A stretch of 64,000 nt of DNA. Source: an uncultured Clostridia bacterium (GTDB lineage Bacteria; Bacillota; Clostridia; Oscillospirales; Ruminococcaceae). Under the pieces are notes generated by a model. The model saw only the letters and a program-made list of their open reading frames with translations. It had not been told where the DNA came from and did not search any database. The translations under genes and the position numbers were made by a program. Positions within the stretch are counted from its first letter, which is position 1. The number at the start of each line of letters is the position of its first letter. Below are positions 14,160 to 23,327 of this stretch, piece by piece. The stretch covers positions 1-64,000 of the forward strand of contig CAMUJF010000001.1 in assembly GCA_947089135.1 (NCBI GenBank), given 5' to 3'.

Positions 14160-15506
14160 TTAATTGCTGCGTATGTTGTTGATGATGTCCTCGATCATTT
14201 CCCTTGAACGCGTGTCCTTTTTCATAAGCTTCTCAATGTCGTCGCAGTAGTAGATAATAGTGCTGTGATCTCTTGCTCCCAGTTCCATTCCTATTGCCTT
14301 AAAGGACATATCCGTTACGGATTTCAGCACATAGCAGCTTACTTTCCGGGCAATGGATATCTGAGCGCTGCGCTTTTTGGAAATGATGTCTTCGGAAGTG
14401 ACTCCGTAAACGCTTCCCACCTCGTTCAGTATCCTGTCAAAGGTTATTGGAGCGGAGTTTTCCTCGGAAAGTATCTCCATTACCGCAAGTCTTGCCTGAG
14501 CCATTGTGGGGGGAGTGCCCACAAGGTGCTGACCTGCTTTAAGTTTTTTTACGCAGCCTTCAAGCTGTCTGATATTGGTTTTCAGCTTGTTGGCTATGTA
14601 CTCCGCAACGTCGTCTGGGAGCTGCAAATTTAAAAGCTCCGCTTTGCGGCGGATTATAGCTACTCTTGTTTCAAAGTCTGGTATTGATATATCCGCTATC
14701 AGACCCCATTCAAAGCGTGTTCTGATGCGGTCCTCCAGAGTTTTGATATCCTTTGGCGGACGGTCCGAGGTCAGCACTATCTGCTTGCCCACCTTGTGGA
14801 GCTCGTTAAAGGTATGAAAAAATTCCTCTTGTGTGGAATCCTTGCCGGCAATGAACTGAACGTCGTCAAGAAGCAGGATATCCGCGCCCCGGTATTTTTT
14901 ATGGAACTCGCTTGTGTCTTTTTTCTGCTTGATAGCGTCGATAAGCTCGTTTGTAAAGGTCTCGCCCGTGACATAGATGATATTCATTGAGGGATTGAGA
15001 CGCTTTATCTCGTTGCTTATGGCGGTCATAAGGTGTGTCTTTCCCAGTCCCGATGGACCGTGTATGAAAAGGGGATTGTAGGTGCTTCCCGGTTCCTTTG
15101 CGACCGACGTGCAGGCGGCGTATGCAAACTCGTTTGAGCGTCCTACTATAAAGGTATTAAAGGTATAGTCGTATTCGGCGTTGGAAAAAGATTCTTCAAG
15201 TTCTATGCGGCGCTTGTTGGGATCGTCGTCCTCTTCGGCTGAGGAATCGTCGGTGATTATGCTTATATCCACATCGAAGCCAAGGACTCCCGCAAGAGCC
15301 TCTTTGAGTATGCCTGTATAATTTTTTGTAATGATGTTTGCCTGAAATTCGGAAGGTACCGAAAAACAAGCGACGTCTCCGTCGAGCTTAACGGGGATCA
15401 GGGATTTGATCCACAGGCGGTAAGCCACGTCGGTAAGCTCTCCGCGCTCAATTTTTTCCATGCAGTAATCCTGCACTTTGTCAAAAACTTCCACAAAGGA
15501 TTTCAT
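14160..15506 (-). CDS. dnaA: Chromosomal replication initiator DnaA
   Basis: Binds DnaA boxes and opens the origin. 448 residues: domain I (1-80), linker, AAA+ domain with Walker A GPSGLGKTH (150-158) and Walker B LLLDDVQF (211-218), and DNA-binding domain IV with ARDHSTIIYY (411-420). Shine-Dalgarno AAGGGGAAG precedes ATG 15506. The promoter at 15598-15626 drives the dnaA side of the origin. Confidence 0.97.
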   Translation of the reverse strand: MKSFVEVFDKVQDYCMEKIERGELTDVAYRLWIKSLIPVKLDGDVACFSVPSEFQANIITKNYTGILKEALAGVLGFDVDISIITDDSSAEEDDDPNKRRIELEESFSNAEYDYTFNTFIVGRSNEFAYAACTSVAKEPGSTYNPLFIHGPSGLGKTHLMTAISNEIKRLNPSMNIIYVTGETFTNELIDAIKQKKDTSEFHKKYRGADILLLDDVQFIAGKDSTQEEFFHTFNELHKVGKQIVLTSDRPPKDIKTLEDRIRTRFEWGLIADISIPDFETRVAIIRRKAELLNLQLPDDVAEYIANKLKTNIRQLEGCVKKLKAGQHLVGTPPTMAQARLAVMEILSEENSAPITFDRILNEVGSVYGVTSEDIISKKRSAQISIARKVSCYVLKSVTDMSFKAIGMELGARDHSTIIYYCDDIEKLMKKDTRSREMIEDIINNIRSN

Positions 15507-15929
15507 ATTTTTATCTTCCCCTTTAGGCGTTCAGGCATATAGGACAGCCCGTTTTGGTTTTCTTTTGTTCATAAAAAACTAATTCAATATACTATTTATT
15601 ATAGCATAATTTCCGATTGATTGCAAGGGTTTTGCCATACTTTAAGATCTGTTTTTGTAAAATTTTATGTAGTTGATATTGTAAAATTACGCAAAAAAAT
15701 GCGAAATAATGCGGAATAATCAGAGTAATAGCTGTTTGGGAGATAAACAGAAGAAAATTATCAATAAAACAATGAGGAAACGGGGGATAAACGTAATATT
15801 AAAGGCTGTGCGATGAAATTTAATTTAATACTTATAGTATATAATTAGCAATTATATACATTAATTTAGTTTAAAAGGATAAAAAAGGAATAAATTTCTT
15901 TTGCAATTGTGAATTTTTTTTAAAACCTC
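15507..15929. other. AT-rich dnaA-rpmH intergenic region
   Basis: Very AT-rich sequence between the divergent dnaA and rpmH promoters. Apart from the dnaA promoter and two weak DnaA-box-like 9-mers (TTATCCCCC on the minus strand at 15782-15790; a TTATCTCCC-like site near 15738), I see no gene. It corresponds to the upstream half of the bipartite B. subtilis-type origin. Confidence 0.5.
15598..15626 (-). promoter_or_regulatory. Promoter of dnaA
   Basis: On the minus strand TTGCAA (15621-15626), 17-bp spacer, TATAAT (15598-15603), with an extended -10 TG. Confidence 0.65.
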
Positions 15930-15959
15930 TTGACAGATATAACAGGAGTGTTATATAAT
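15930..15959 (+). promoter_or_regulatory. Promoter of rpmH
   Basis: TTGACA (15930-15935), 18-bp spacer, TATAAT (15954-15959). Confidence 0.75.
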
Positions 15960-16055
15960 TAATCCTTAGATGGGAGATGGGACAGGTGTGTCTTTGTTTC
16001 AAGGATGTTTCAAGCTGTCCTGACTGATCAAACCGCACAGCAAGGAGGAGAAACA

Positions 16056-16190
16056 ATGAAAAGAACTTATCAGCCCAAGAAGCTTCACAGAAAAAAAGAG
16101 CACGGCTTTATGAAAAGAATGTCTACAAGAAACGGCCGCAAGGTTCTTGCGAGAAGAAGAGCCAAGGGCAGAGCAAGACTTACTCACTGA
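16056..16190 (+). CDS. rpmH: 50S ribosomal protein L34
   Basis: The 44-residue basic protein starts MKRTYQPKKLHRKKEHGF and ends GRARLTH, matching L34 over its whole length. It is placed at 16056 because of the strong AAGGAGGAG Shine-Dalgarno; the longer frame is an artefact. First gene of the rpmH-rnpA-yidD-yidC-jag group. Confidence 0.97.
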   Translation: MKRTYQPKKLHRKKEHGFMKRMSTRNGRKVLARRRAKGRARLTH

Positions 16191-16215
16191 TTAGGTCTGA
16201 GCAAAACAAAATGAT

Positions 16216-16258
16216 AAGACCGCAGGGGGGTACAGTAACCTTTGTTGCGGTCTTTTTG
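16216..16258 (+). terminator. Terminator or attenuator between rpmH and rnpA
   Basis: AAGACCGCA (16216-16224) pairs with TGCGGTCTT (16246-16254), then TTTTG. Partial read-through would let the abundant L34 message exceed rnpA. Confidence 0.7.
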
Positions 16259-16325
16259 TTTCAGTATTTTTACTTTATTGTTTTGCTGTTAATAAAAATA
16301 TACTTTACTTCGGGTATTATTTTGT

Positions 16326-16709
16326 ATGAAATATACTGTTATTTTAAAGGAAAACAAGGATTTCCTTAACGCCTATAAACGGGGCGGATATTCCGCGGGA
16401 AGAGTTGTTACGGTCTATTACCGCAGAAACGGCAGGGGAAAAAAGCGTTTGGGTATTACTGCCGGTAAAAAGGTTGGAAACGCTGTTGTCAGAAGCCGGT
16501 GCAGGAGGATAATCCGCGCCGCCTACAGAGAAAACGAGGAGCTTTTTCCGAAAGGCTTTGATTATGTGATAGTTGCGCGTCCCGGCTGCGGAGACTGCAA
16601 GTCCACTCATATAAGCAAATTTCTGAAAAACAAGGCTTTGCCCTCAATTATCAAATCTATGGAGAAAAAAACGGAGGACAAAAGGTCTTCCGCAAGAGAT
16701 AAAAAATAA
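16326..16709 (+). CDS. rnpA: Ribonuclease P protein component
   Basis: The protein subunit that assists RNase P RNA in 5' tRNA maturation. 127 residues with the basic helix KKVGNAVVRSRCRRIIRAAYRE; the usual RNR motif is RSR here. It has a Lys/Arg-rich C-terminal extension. The start ATG at 16326 lacks an obvious Shine-Dalgarno but fits the family N-terminus. Only 13 bases separate it from yidD. Confidence 0.93.
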   Translation: MKYTVILKENKDFLNAYKRGGYSAGRVVTVYYRRNGRGKKRLGITAGKKVGNAVVRSRCRRIIRAAYRENEELFPKGFDYVIVARPGCGDCKSTHISKFLKNKALPSIIKSMEKKTEDKRSSARDKK

Positions 16710-16722
16710 TATACAAAATGTA

Positions 16723-17037
16723 ATGAAACAAATATTATTACTTTTAGTAAAATTTTATCGAAAGAAAATCTCGCCGCTTAAAAAGCCCTGCTGCAAGTAT
16801 TATCCCACTTGTTCGGCATATGCGCTTGCCGCTGTTGAAAAGCACGGTGCGCTGAAAGGTACGGCTTTGGCGGTATGGAGGATACTTCGCTGCAATCCTT
16901 GGAGTCTTGGCGGGGTAGACGAGGTTCCCGACAAATTCGGTTTCTATACGCTCAGTAAACGCTACGGAAAGGGCAGGACTGTCCCTCTGCAGGAAATGGA
17001 TTCGCATAGTGCGGGTACTCAGGGCGGCAATCAATGA
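16723..17037 (+). CDS. yidD: Membrane protein insertion efficiency factor YidD
   Basis: A 104-residue protein with the family pattern CCKYYPTCSAYALAAVEKHG followed by LRCNPWSLGGVDEVP. It assists YidC-dependent insertion, at the inner face of the membrane through an N-terminal amphipathic helix. The C-terminal 25 residues (GRTVPLQEM onward) are an extra tail. Confidence 0.92.
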   Translation: MKQILLLLVKFYRKKISPLKKPCCKYYPTCSAYALAAVEKHGALKGTALAVWRILRCNPWSLGGVDEVPDKFGFYTLSKRYGKGRTVPLQEMDSHSAGTQGGNQ

Positions 17038-17117
17038 AGCACTGAATTGTTAAAAAATAAACAATATGTTGTTATATCAAAAAATTATACGCAAAGTAAA
17101 CATCATCGGAGGTAAAA

Positions 17118-18299
17118 ATGAGCGAAATAATCGGCGTCCCTCTTGGGTACATCATGTGGCTGATGTACCAGATCACACATAACTACGCATGGGCTATAAT
17201 TCTTTTTACACTTATCACAAAGATAATACTTTTTCCTTTATCCGTAAAGCAGCAGAAATCTTCCGCTGCAATGGCGGCTTTTCAGCCTAAGTTGGAAAAA
17301 CTGAAAAAACAGTACGGCAACAATCAGCAGAAGCTTCAGGAGGAGCAGATGAAGCTCTACTCCGAAGAGGGCATAAACCCTATGGCCTCATGTCTGCCGC
17401 TTTTTATACAGTTCCCTATATTGTACGGTATTTTCGACGTTGTGTACCGTCCGCTGACACACATTCTCCATGCCGGCAAGGACGCTATAACGGCGGCTAC
17501 GGAAATAACCAGAAATATTTTTACCGCAGACGGAGGAGCTGTTCCCGCTTATTTTGAGCACCGTCCCGAAATATATATAGTAAAGGAAGTCCAGAAGGAT
17601 CCTTCCGCTTTTTCTTCAATGGCTGAGCAGTTCCCCGACTTTGCCGAAAAGGTAGTAAACTTTAACAACAAGCTTTTCGGTATTGTGGATCTGGGCGATA
17701 TACCTACTATTCACCCTGAAGTATGGAACACTGCTGCCGTTATCCTGCTGATGATTCCTATTATGTCCGGCGTTATACAGCTTGTCATGACGATCTATAT
17801 GCAGATACGTAATAAGAAGATGAATCCCGACGCTCCGAATATGGGCGGCATGAATATCATGCTTTACGTTATGCCTTTGTTTTCCGTATGGATCGCTTTC
17901 AAGTATCCTGCGGGTATCGGCTTCTACTGGACTATGTCCTCACTGTTCAGCTTTGTACAGTCTATTGTATTGTACCATATCTATACTCCCGAATATGTGG
18001 CTTCGCTGGTGGAAAAGGATAAAAATAAACGTAAGAAGAAAAACCGTCCCAATATGATGGAGCGTTACCAAAAGATCATGGAGGAGCAAATGTCTTCTCA
18101 AAACGGTCAGAGCGGAAGCTACAAGCCTAAGAGCGGCGCGGTGACCGCTAAGGTCTCCGACGACGATGAGGAAGAGGGTTCTTCCGAAATAAAGATTTCC
18201 AGAGCAAAGCAAAAGGAATACGAGAAAATGATAATCCGCGAAGCAAGACGCAGACAAGCGGAGAAGTACGGCGAAGAATTTATCGACGACGACGATTGA
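17118..18299 (+). CDS. yidC: Membrane protein insertase YidC/OxaA
   Basis: Inserts and folds membrane proteins. 393 residues, five membrane helices (first at about 19-40), with a charged C-terminal tail rich in Lys and Asp/Glu. It lacks the lipoprotein signal of B. subtilis SpoIIIJ. The groove residue that is Arg73 in SpoIIIJ aligns with Lys here (FTLITKIILFPLSVKQQKS), keeping the positive charge. Shine-Dalgarno GGAGG precedes ATG 17118. Confidence 0.94.
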   Translation: MSEIIGVPLGYIMWLMYQITHNYAWAIILFTLITKIILFPLSVKQQKSSAAMAAFQPKLEKLKKQYGNNQQKLQEEQMKLYSEEGINPMASCLPLFIQFPILYGIFDVVYRPLTHILHAGKDAITAATEITRNIFTADGGAVPAYFEHRPEIYIVKEVQKDPSAFSSMAEQFPDFAEKVVNFNNKLFGIVDLGDIPTIHPEVWNTAAVILLMIPIMSGVIQLVMTIYMQIRNKKMNPDAPNMGGMNIMLYVMPLFSVWIAFKYPAGIGFYWTMSSLFSFVQSIVLYHIYTPEYVASLVEKDKNKRKKKNRPNMMERYQKIMEEQMSSQNGQSGSYKPKSGAVTAKVSDDDEEEGSSEIKISRAKQKEYEKMIIREARRRQAEKYGEEFIDDDD

Positions 18300-18345
18300 T
18301 AATAATTGATAAAAAAGATAAATTAAAGCGAAAGGATGAGTCGGT

Positions 18346-19164
18346 ATGGCAGAAAAAAGAGAAATTTTTACTGCGAAAACCATAGAGGAAGCTAAGGCTA
18401 TGGCGGCGCAGAAATTCGGTACGGAGGAAAGCAGGATAAGCTTCAGCGTTATCGAAGAACCTAAAAAGGGTATTTTCGGAAAGGTAAAAGGCGAGGCAAA
18501 GGTCGAAGCTGTCTATGAGCAGTCTAAGGCTGAGGCTGCGGGAGATTACATCAGAACGATACTGAAAAATATGGGTATCGAAAATGAAGTGAAAGTCACC
18601 GAAACAGAGGAAGGCGCGGTTATCGAGATACTGGGAGATACAACCGGCGCGGTTATAGGCAGACGTGGAGAGACTCTTGACGCTATCCAGTACCTTGCTT
18701 CAATGGCGGCAAACCGCGGAGATAAGGATTACTGCCGTATTACTGTGGACTGCTGCGGATACCGCGAAAAAAGAAAGGCTATTCTTGAAGAGCTTGCAGT
18801 CAAGATTTCTAAAACCGTTTTACGCACAGGCAGGACTTCCGCGCTGGAGCCTATGAATCCCTATGAGAGAAGAATTATCCATTCGGCTGTTGCAAACATA
18901 GAGGGCGTTGTTTCCAAGAGCGTGGGAGAGGAGCCGTACCGCAAGGTAGTTATTTCCTCAACTGCTCCAAGACGTGAAAGAAGAGACGGATACAAGGGCG
19001 ACAGAGGAGACCGCAGACCACCTCGCCGCGACAAAAAGCCCGGCGAGTATACGCCACGCTCCATGGATATGATGAAGACCTCCTTTGAAAAGGACTACAA
19101 GCGTCCAAAGCCTGAGGACAGCAATCTTGTTGAGGGCGATCTTTACGGAAAGATAGATATTTAA
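18346..19164 (+). CDS. jag: RNA-binding protein Jag/KhpB
   Basis: 272 residues: Jag-N domain (1-52, with GIFGKVKGEAKVE), KH domain (about 63-145, GAVIGRRGETLDAIQYL) and R3H domain (about 148-205, MNPYERRIIH). Jag partners with KhpA in RNA binding linked to cell elongation and division. A 65-residue Arg/Lys/Asp-rich tail after the R3H domain is longer than in B. subtilis. Start follows GAAAGGATG. Confidence 0.93.
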   Translation: MAEKREIFTAKTIEEAKAMAAQKFGTEESRISFSVIEEPKKGIFGKVKGEAKVEAVYEQSKAEAAGDYIRTILKNMGIENEVKVTETEEGAVIEILGDTTGAVIGRRGETLDAIQYLASMAANRGDKDYCRITVDCCGYREKRKAILEELAVKISKTVLRTGRTSALEPMNPYERRIIHSAVANIEGVVSKSVGEEPYRKVVISSTAPRRERRDGYKGDRGDRRPPRRDKKPGEYTPRSMDMMKTSFEKDYKRPKPEDSNLVEGDLYGKIDI

Positions 19165-19187
19165 ACTAAGTAATTTTTTGCTGTAAT

Positions 19188-19203
19188 TGTTCCACGTGGA
19201 ACA
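19188..19203. promoter_or_regulatory. parS: parS site 1
   Basis: Perfect palindrome TGTTCCACGTGGAACA between jag and mnmE. Binding site for ParB. It creates a false MFHVEQ protein start. Confidence 0.9.
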
Positions 19204-19276
19204 ATTTAAAAATGTTCATGCGGGAGCATGGGAGAATTCCCGTGTTCCCTTTTTCTTTTGGAGGTTATTGATAATT

Positions 19277-20641
19277 ATGTCAACTGCTGCGGCAATCTCA
19301 ACTCCCCGCGCTCAGGGGGGGATATCTGTTATACGCATTTCGGGAGAGAGCGCTCTTTCCGCTGCGGATAAAATTTTTCAGCCTGTCTCCTGCAAGATTC
19401 CGCCCTCAGAAATGGAGGGCTACACCTGTGCTTACGGAAAAATCGTAAACGGCTGTGAAATTATTGACGACGGGATAGTGACTGTTTTCCGCGCGCCTAA
19501 ATCCTACACCGGAGAGGACGTTGTTGAAATTTCCTGCCATGGCGGTATTTTTGTTACGGAGCAGATACTGAGGCTTATTTTTGACAGCGGAGTTGAACCT
19601 GCCGGAGTGGGGGAATTTACAAAGCGTGCGTTTCTGAACGGAAAGATGAGTCTTACTCAGGCGGAGGCTGTTATGGACATTATTTCAGCCGACGGAACCG
19701 CGGGACTTCGGTGCGCGGAATCTCTGCGTGACGGCGCATTGTTCCGCCGCATAAAAAAGGTTTCCGACGGAATGCTTAAGCTGCTCGGTTCTCTTGCGGC
19801 ATGGGTAGATTACCCGGACGATGATATCCCTGCTGTTGAGGAATATGAGATAGCAGCTGTTCTCGAAGCGGGAATTGCCGAATTGGGAGGACTTCTTGAA
19901 TCCTACGAAAGCGGACGTATCGTCAGAGAGGGTGCGGATACTGTTATTGCAGGACGTCCAAACGTGGGAAAAAGCACGCTGATGAATCTTTTGGCAGGCT
20001 GCGAAAGAAGCATTGTTTCCGATACGGCGGGTACGACCCGTGATGTTGTTGAGGAATCCGTACGCTTAGGGGACATTGTTCTGCGGCTTTCCGATACGGC
20101 AGGTATTCATGATACCGAAGATACCGTTGAAAGTATCGGTGTAGACAGGGCAAGAAAAAAGCTTGATTCCGCCGATCTTATTCTTGCGGTTTTCGACGTG
20201 GGAAGCATTATTACCGATGAGGACAGAGAGCTTGCGGAAAAGTGCAGAGACCGTAATTCTATTGCAGTACTGAATAAGTCCGACTTAGAGCAGAAGTTTG
20301 ATTTTGCGGAAATTTCCGAGTGTTTTAAAGACAGTGTGACTATTTCCGCCGAAAGGGGAGACGGTCTTGATTCTCTTAAAGCAGCGGTTGAGAAGCTTTA
20401 CGGAATACCCGGATTTTCGGCAGATGTGGGTATACTTGCAAACGAGCGGCAAAGAGGCTGTGCTCTGAAAGCAAGGCAGTGCTTCACAGAGGCTTTGGAG
20501 GCTCTCAAAGCGGGAGCGACCTTTGACGCGGTGACTGTTCTTATAGACGGCGGTGAAAATTCGCTGCTGGAGCTGACGGGAGAAAAGACCTCCGAAGCTG
20601 TTGTGGATGAAGTGTTCTCGCGTTTCTGCGTTGGAAAATAA
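19277..20641 (+). CDS. mnmE: tRNA modification GTPase MnmE
   Basis: With MnmG it builds the 5-carboxymethylaminomethyl group on wobble uridine 34. 454 residues: N-terminal tetrahydrofolate-binding domain, helical domain, inserted G domain with GRPNVGKS (226-233), DTAGIHDTED and NKSD, and C-terminal FCVGK. ATG 19277 is chosen over the longer frame starting in the parS site. GGAGG lies 12 bases upstream. It is separated from mnmG by a GNAT gene. Confidence 0.95.
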   Translation: MSTAAAISTPRAQGGISVIRISGESALSAADKIFQPVSCKIPPSEMEGYTCAYGKIVNGCEIIDDGIVTVFRAPKSYTGEDVVEISCHGGIFVTEQILRLIFDSGVEPAGVGEFTKRAFLNGKMSLTQAEAVMDIISADGTAGLRCAESLRDGALFRRIKKVSDGMLKLLGSLAAWVDYPDDDIPAVEEYEIAAVLEAGIAELGGLLESYESGRIVREGADTVIAGRPNVGKSTLMNLLAGCERSIVSDTAGTTRDVVEESVRLGDIVLRLSDTAGIHDTEDTVESIGVDRARKKLDSADLILAVFDVGSIITDEDRELAEKCRDRNSIAVLNKSDLEQKFDFAEISECFKDSVTISAERGDGLDSLKAAVEKLYGIPGFSADVGILANERQRGCALKARQCFTEALEALKAGATFDAVTVLIDGGENSLLELTGEKTSEAVVDEVFSRFCVGK

Positions 20642-20680
20642 CGGCGTGAAAACGTCAGAAAAATTGAAAGGACTATTACA

Positions 20681-21223
20681 ATGATAATCACTCTTAAAAA
20701 AATAAATTTGTTCAGTAAGGACTACGGAAAGATAAGCCGTCTTTATAAGACTGCTTTTCCTGTTAATGAAAGAGCTCCCATGTGGTTTATGACAATGAAG
20801 TCGGGAAATGAAAACGTCGATTTCTGGGGTATTTATTCCAACAGAAAATGGGTAGGACTTGCTTATGTGATAAATGAGGGCAGTGCGTCTTATTTGTTTT
20901 ATCTTGCGCTTTCGGAAAGTATGAGAGGAAAGGGAATAGGCAGCAGGGCTTTGCAGTCGCTTTTGATACACTACGAGGGACAGCGGCTTTTCCTTGCATT
21001 GGAACAGCTTGACGAGTCCGCGGATAATTTTGATGAACGGCAGAAGCGCAGAAAATTTTACATGAAAAACGGTTTAAAGCCGCTGCCGCTGACTATCCGC
21101 GAAGCGACGGTGACATACGACGTAATGGGTACGGGGAACGTCAAGCCCGACGAGTACGAAAGTATGATGAAAAAGTATCTCGGAGCGGCAAGCAGGCTAG
21201 TGTCTATGGATATTACAGAATAA
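20681..21223 (+). CDS. GNAT-family acetyltransferase
   Basis: 180 residues. The acetyl-CoA-binding motif is YLALSESMRGKGIGSRALQ, and RRKFYMKNGL forms the late motif B. The substrate is unknown. It is inserted between mnmE and mnmG, which normally are neighbours, and follows GAAAGGAC. Base composition looks like its neighbours. Confidence 0.8.
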   Translation: MIITLKKINLFSKDYGKISRLYKTAFPVNERAPMWFMTMKSGNENVDFWGIYSNRKWVGLAYVINEGSASYLFYLALSESMRGKGIGSRALQSLLIHYEGQRLFLALEQLDESADNFDERQKRRKFYMKNGLKPLPLTIREATVTYDVMGTGNVKPDEYESMMKKYLGAASRLVSMDITE

Positions 21224-21287
21224 CGGGGATCAAGCTTTTCCGTGATGTTTTGCAAAGCAAAACTCGCAGCTGCCGCCAAACGGCAGC

Positions 21288-21303
21288 TGTTCCACGTGGA
21301 ACA
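21288..21303. promoter_or_regulatory. parS: parS site 2
   Basis: Perfect TGTTCCACGTGGAACA between the GNAT gene and mnmG, next to a GCAGCTGCCG..CGGCAGCTG hairpin (21268-21289). Confidence 0.9.
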
Positions 21304-21443
21304 ATTTACGGTTCGGGTCTTCCCGATTTTTGGAGGTCAAGTTTTAAAAAACAAGTTTTTTAAAACTGCGAGTTTTGTTTCTTCGGCTGTCGCCTCGATT
21401 TCCTTGCGGAAACCACAAAACTCAGAAAGGAATGGTCATAAAA

Positions 21444-23315
21444 ATGAGTCATTATATAGACAGCTACGACGTGGCTGTTATTGGGGCGGGACACGCCGGT
21501 GTAGAAGCCGCTCTTGCTGCGGCGCGGCTTGGAGCAAAAACGGTCATGTTTACAATATCGTTGGACAATATCGCAAATATGCCCTGCAATCCATCTATCG
21601 GAGGAACTGCAAAGGGACATCTTGTTCGCGAAATAGACGCTCTCGGCGGTGAAATGGGAAAAGCCGCCGACGCTTGTTTTATCCAGAGCCGTATGCTCAA
21701 CAGGGGAAAAGGTCCTGCGGTACACAGCCTCAGGGTACAGGCGGACAGAGTAAAATACCATAACCATATGAAAAAAATCTGCGAAATGCAGGAAAATCTT
21801 GACGTTAAACAGGCAGAGGTAACAGAAGTTCTTGCTGAAAACGGTAAGGTTACCGGGATAGTTACTCATTTGGGCGGAGAATATAAAGTAAAGACCGCAG
21901 TAATAGCCACAGGTACTTATCTGAAAGGACTTATCCATGTGGGGGACGTTTCCTATGAAAGCGGTCCAGACAGCACTTTGCCTGCAAGAGGGCTTTCAGA
22001 CAGTCTGCGAAAGCTTGGCATTGAGATACGCCGTTTCAAGACCGGTACTCCCAGCCGTGTTCACCGCCGTTCAATTGATTTTGACAAGCTGGAAATTCAG
22101 CACGGGGACAGCGATATTCAGCCGTTTTCATTTGAGACGCCCCGCGATGGACTTGAAAATATCGTGCCCTGTTATGTTGCCTACACAAATGAGGAGACTC
22201 ACCGTGTTATCCGTGAAAATATTCACCGTTCGCCTATGTATTCGGGAAAAATTGAGGGTATAGGTCCTCGGTACTGTCCGTCTATAGAAGATAAGATCGT
22301 GAGGTTTTCCGAACGTCCGAGACATCAGCTTTTTATAGAGCCGATGGGTCTGGATACGGAGGAATTTTATTTGCAGGGTATGTCATCTTCGCTGCCCGAA
22401 GATGTACAAATTGCATTTTTACGTACAATAAAGGGACTTGAACGCGTTGAAATAATGCGAAACGCATACGCTATTGAGTATGACTGCTGCAATCCGCAGG
22501 ATTTGCGCCATACATTGGAATTTAAAAATATCTGCGGACTTTACGGTGCGGGACAGTTTAACGGTACGTCCGGTTACGAAGAAGCCGCCGCCCAAGGTCT
22601 TATTGCGGGAATAAACGCGGCGCGGTACTGCAAGGGACAGGATGGTATAACATTAAGCCGGTCTTCCTCCTATATCGGAACGCTTATCGACGACCTTGTG
22701 ATAAAAGGCTGTCTCGATCCTTACCGCATGATGACCTCACGAAGCGAATACAGACTTTTGCTTCGTCAGGATAATGCGGACGAAAGGCTTACCCCTTTGG
22801 GATATGAGATAGGACTTATCTCGGAGGAGCGTTACAAATTGTTCCACGTGAAACAATTGCAGATAAAACAGGAGATTTCACGAGTTAAGTCGAAAACCTT
22901 ATCTCCGACGGCAGAACTTAACGAGCTTTTGATTCGAAAGGGTACGGCGGAGATTTCCACAGGAGTGAAGATGAGCGATCTTATCCGACGTCCGCAGATA
23001 TCCTATGAGGACTTGGCGGTATTTGATACGGGAAGACCGGAGCTTCCCTTTGAAGTTCGGGAACAGGTGGGTCTGCAAATTGAATACGAGGGATATATCG
23101 AACGGCAGCTTGCAGAGGTGGAGCACGTCCGTAAGCTTGAAAATAAACGTCTGCCGCAGCCCTTTGATTATAAGGAGATAAAGGGTTTAAGCCTTGAATC
23201 CCAGGAAAAACTGAACCGTATCCAACCGGAAAATATCGGACAGGCAAGTCGAATATCGGGAGTCTCGCCTGCGGACGTGAGCGTACTTATAATTTGGCTT
23301 TCCGCCAGCAAGTAA
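21444..23315 (+). CDS. mnmG: tRNA uridine-5-carboxymethylaminomethyl modification enzyme MnmG (GidA)
   Basis: FAD-dependent partner of MnmE. 623 residues, normal for the family. GAGHAG FAD motif (14-19) and PCNPSIGGTAKGHLVREIDALGG are diagnostic. The start at 21444 gives MSHYIDSYDVAV with AAAGGA upstream; a second in-frame ATG at 21432 is too close to the Shine-Dalgarno. A parS site is embedded in the coding sequence at 22840-22855 and encodes the residues LFHVKQ. Confidence 0.96.
   Translation: MSHYIDSYDVAVIGAGHAGVEAALAAARLGAKTVMFTISLDNIANMPCNPSIGGTAKGHLVREIDALGGEMGKAADACFIQSRMLNRGKGPAVHSLRVQADRVKYHNHMKKICEMQENLDVKQAEVTEVLAENGKVTGIVTHLGGEYKVKTAVIATGTYLKGLIHVGDVSYESGPDSTLPARGLSDSLRKLGIEIRRFKTGTPSRVHRRSIDFDKLEIQHGDSDIQPFSFETPRDGLENIVPCYVAYTNEETHRVIRENIHRSPMYSGKIEGIGPRYCPSIEDKIVRFSERPRHQLFIEPMGLDTEEFYLQGMSSSLPEDVQIAFLRTIKGLERVEIMRNAYAIEYDCCNPQDLRHTLEFKNICGLYGAGQFNGTSGYEEAAAQGLIAGINAARYCKGQDGITLSRSSSYIGTLIDDLVIKGCLDPYRMMTSRSEYRLLLRQDNADERLTPLGYEIGLISEERYKLFHVKQLQIKQEISRVKSKTLSPTAELNELLIRKGTAEISTGVKMSDLIRRPQISYEDLAVFDTGRPELPFEVREQVGLQIEYEGYIERQLAEVEHVRKLENKRLPQPFDYKEIKGLSLESQEKLNRIQPENIGQASRISGVSPADVSVLIIWLSASK
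22840..22855. promoter_or_regulatory. parS: parS site 3, inside mnmG
   Basis: TGTTCCACGTGAAACA, identical to the B. subtilis-type parS, lies within the mnmG reading frame without disrupting it. Confidence 0.9.
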
Positions 23316-23327
23316 GGGGGAACAGAT

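Noticed and set aside
19187..19276. N-terminal extension of mnmE starting MFHVEQ
   Set aside because: It is the translation of a parS site; MnmE homology begins at 19277.
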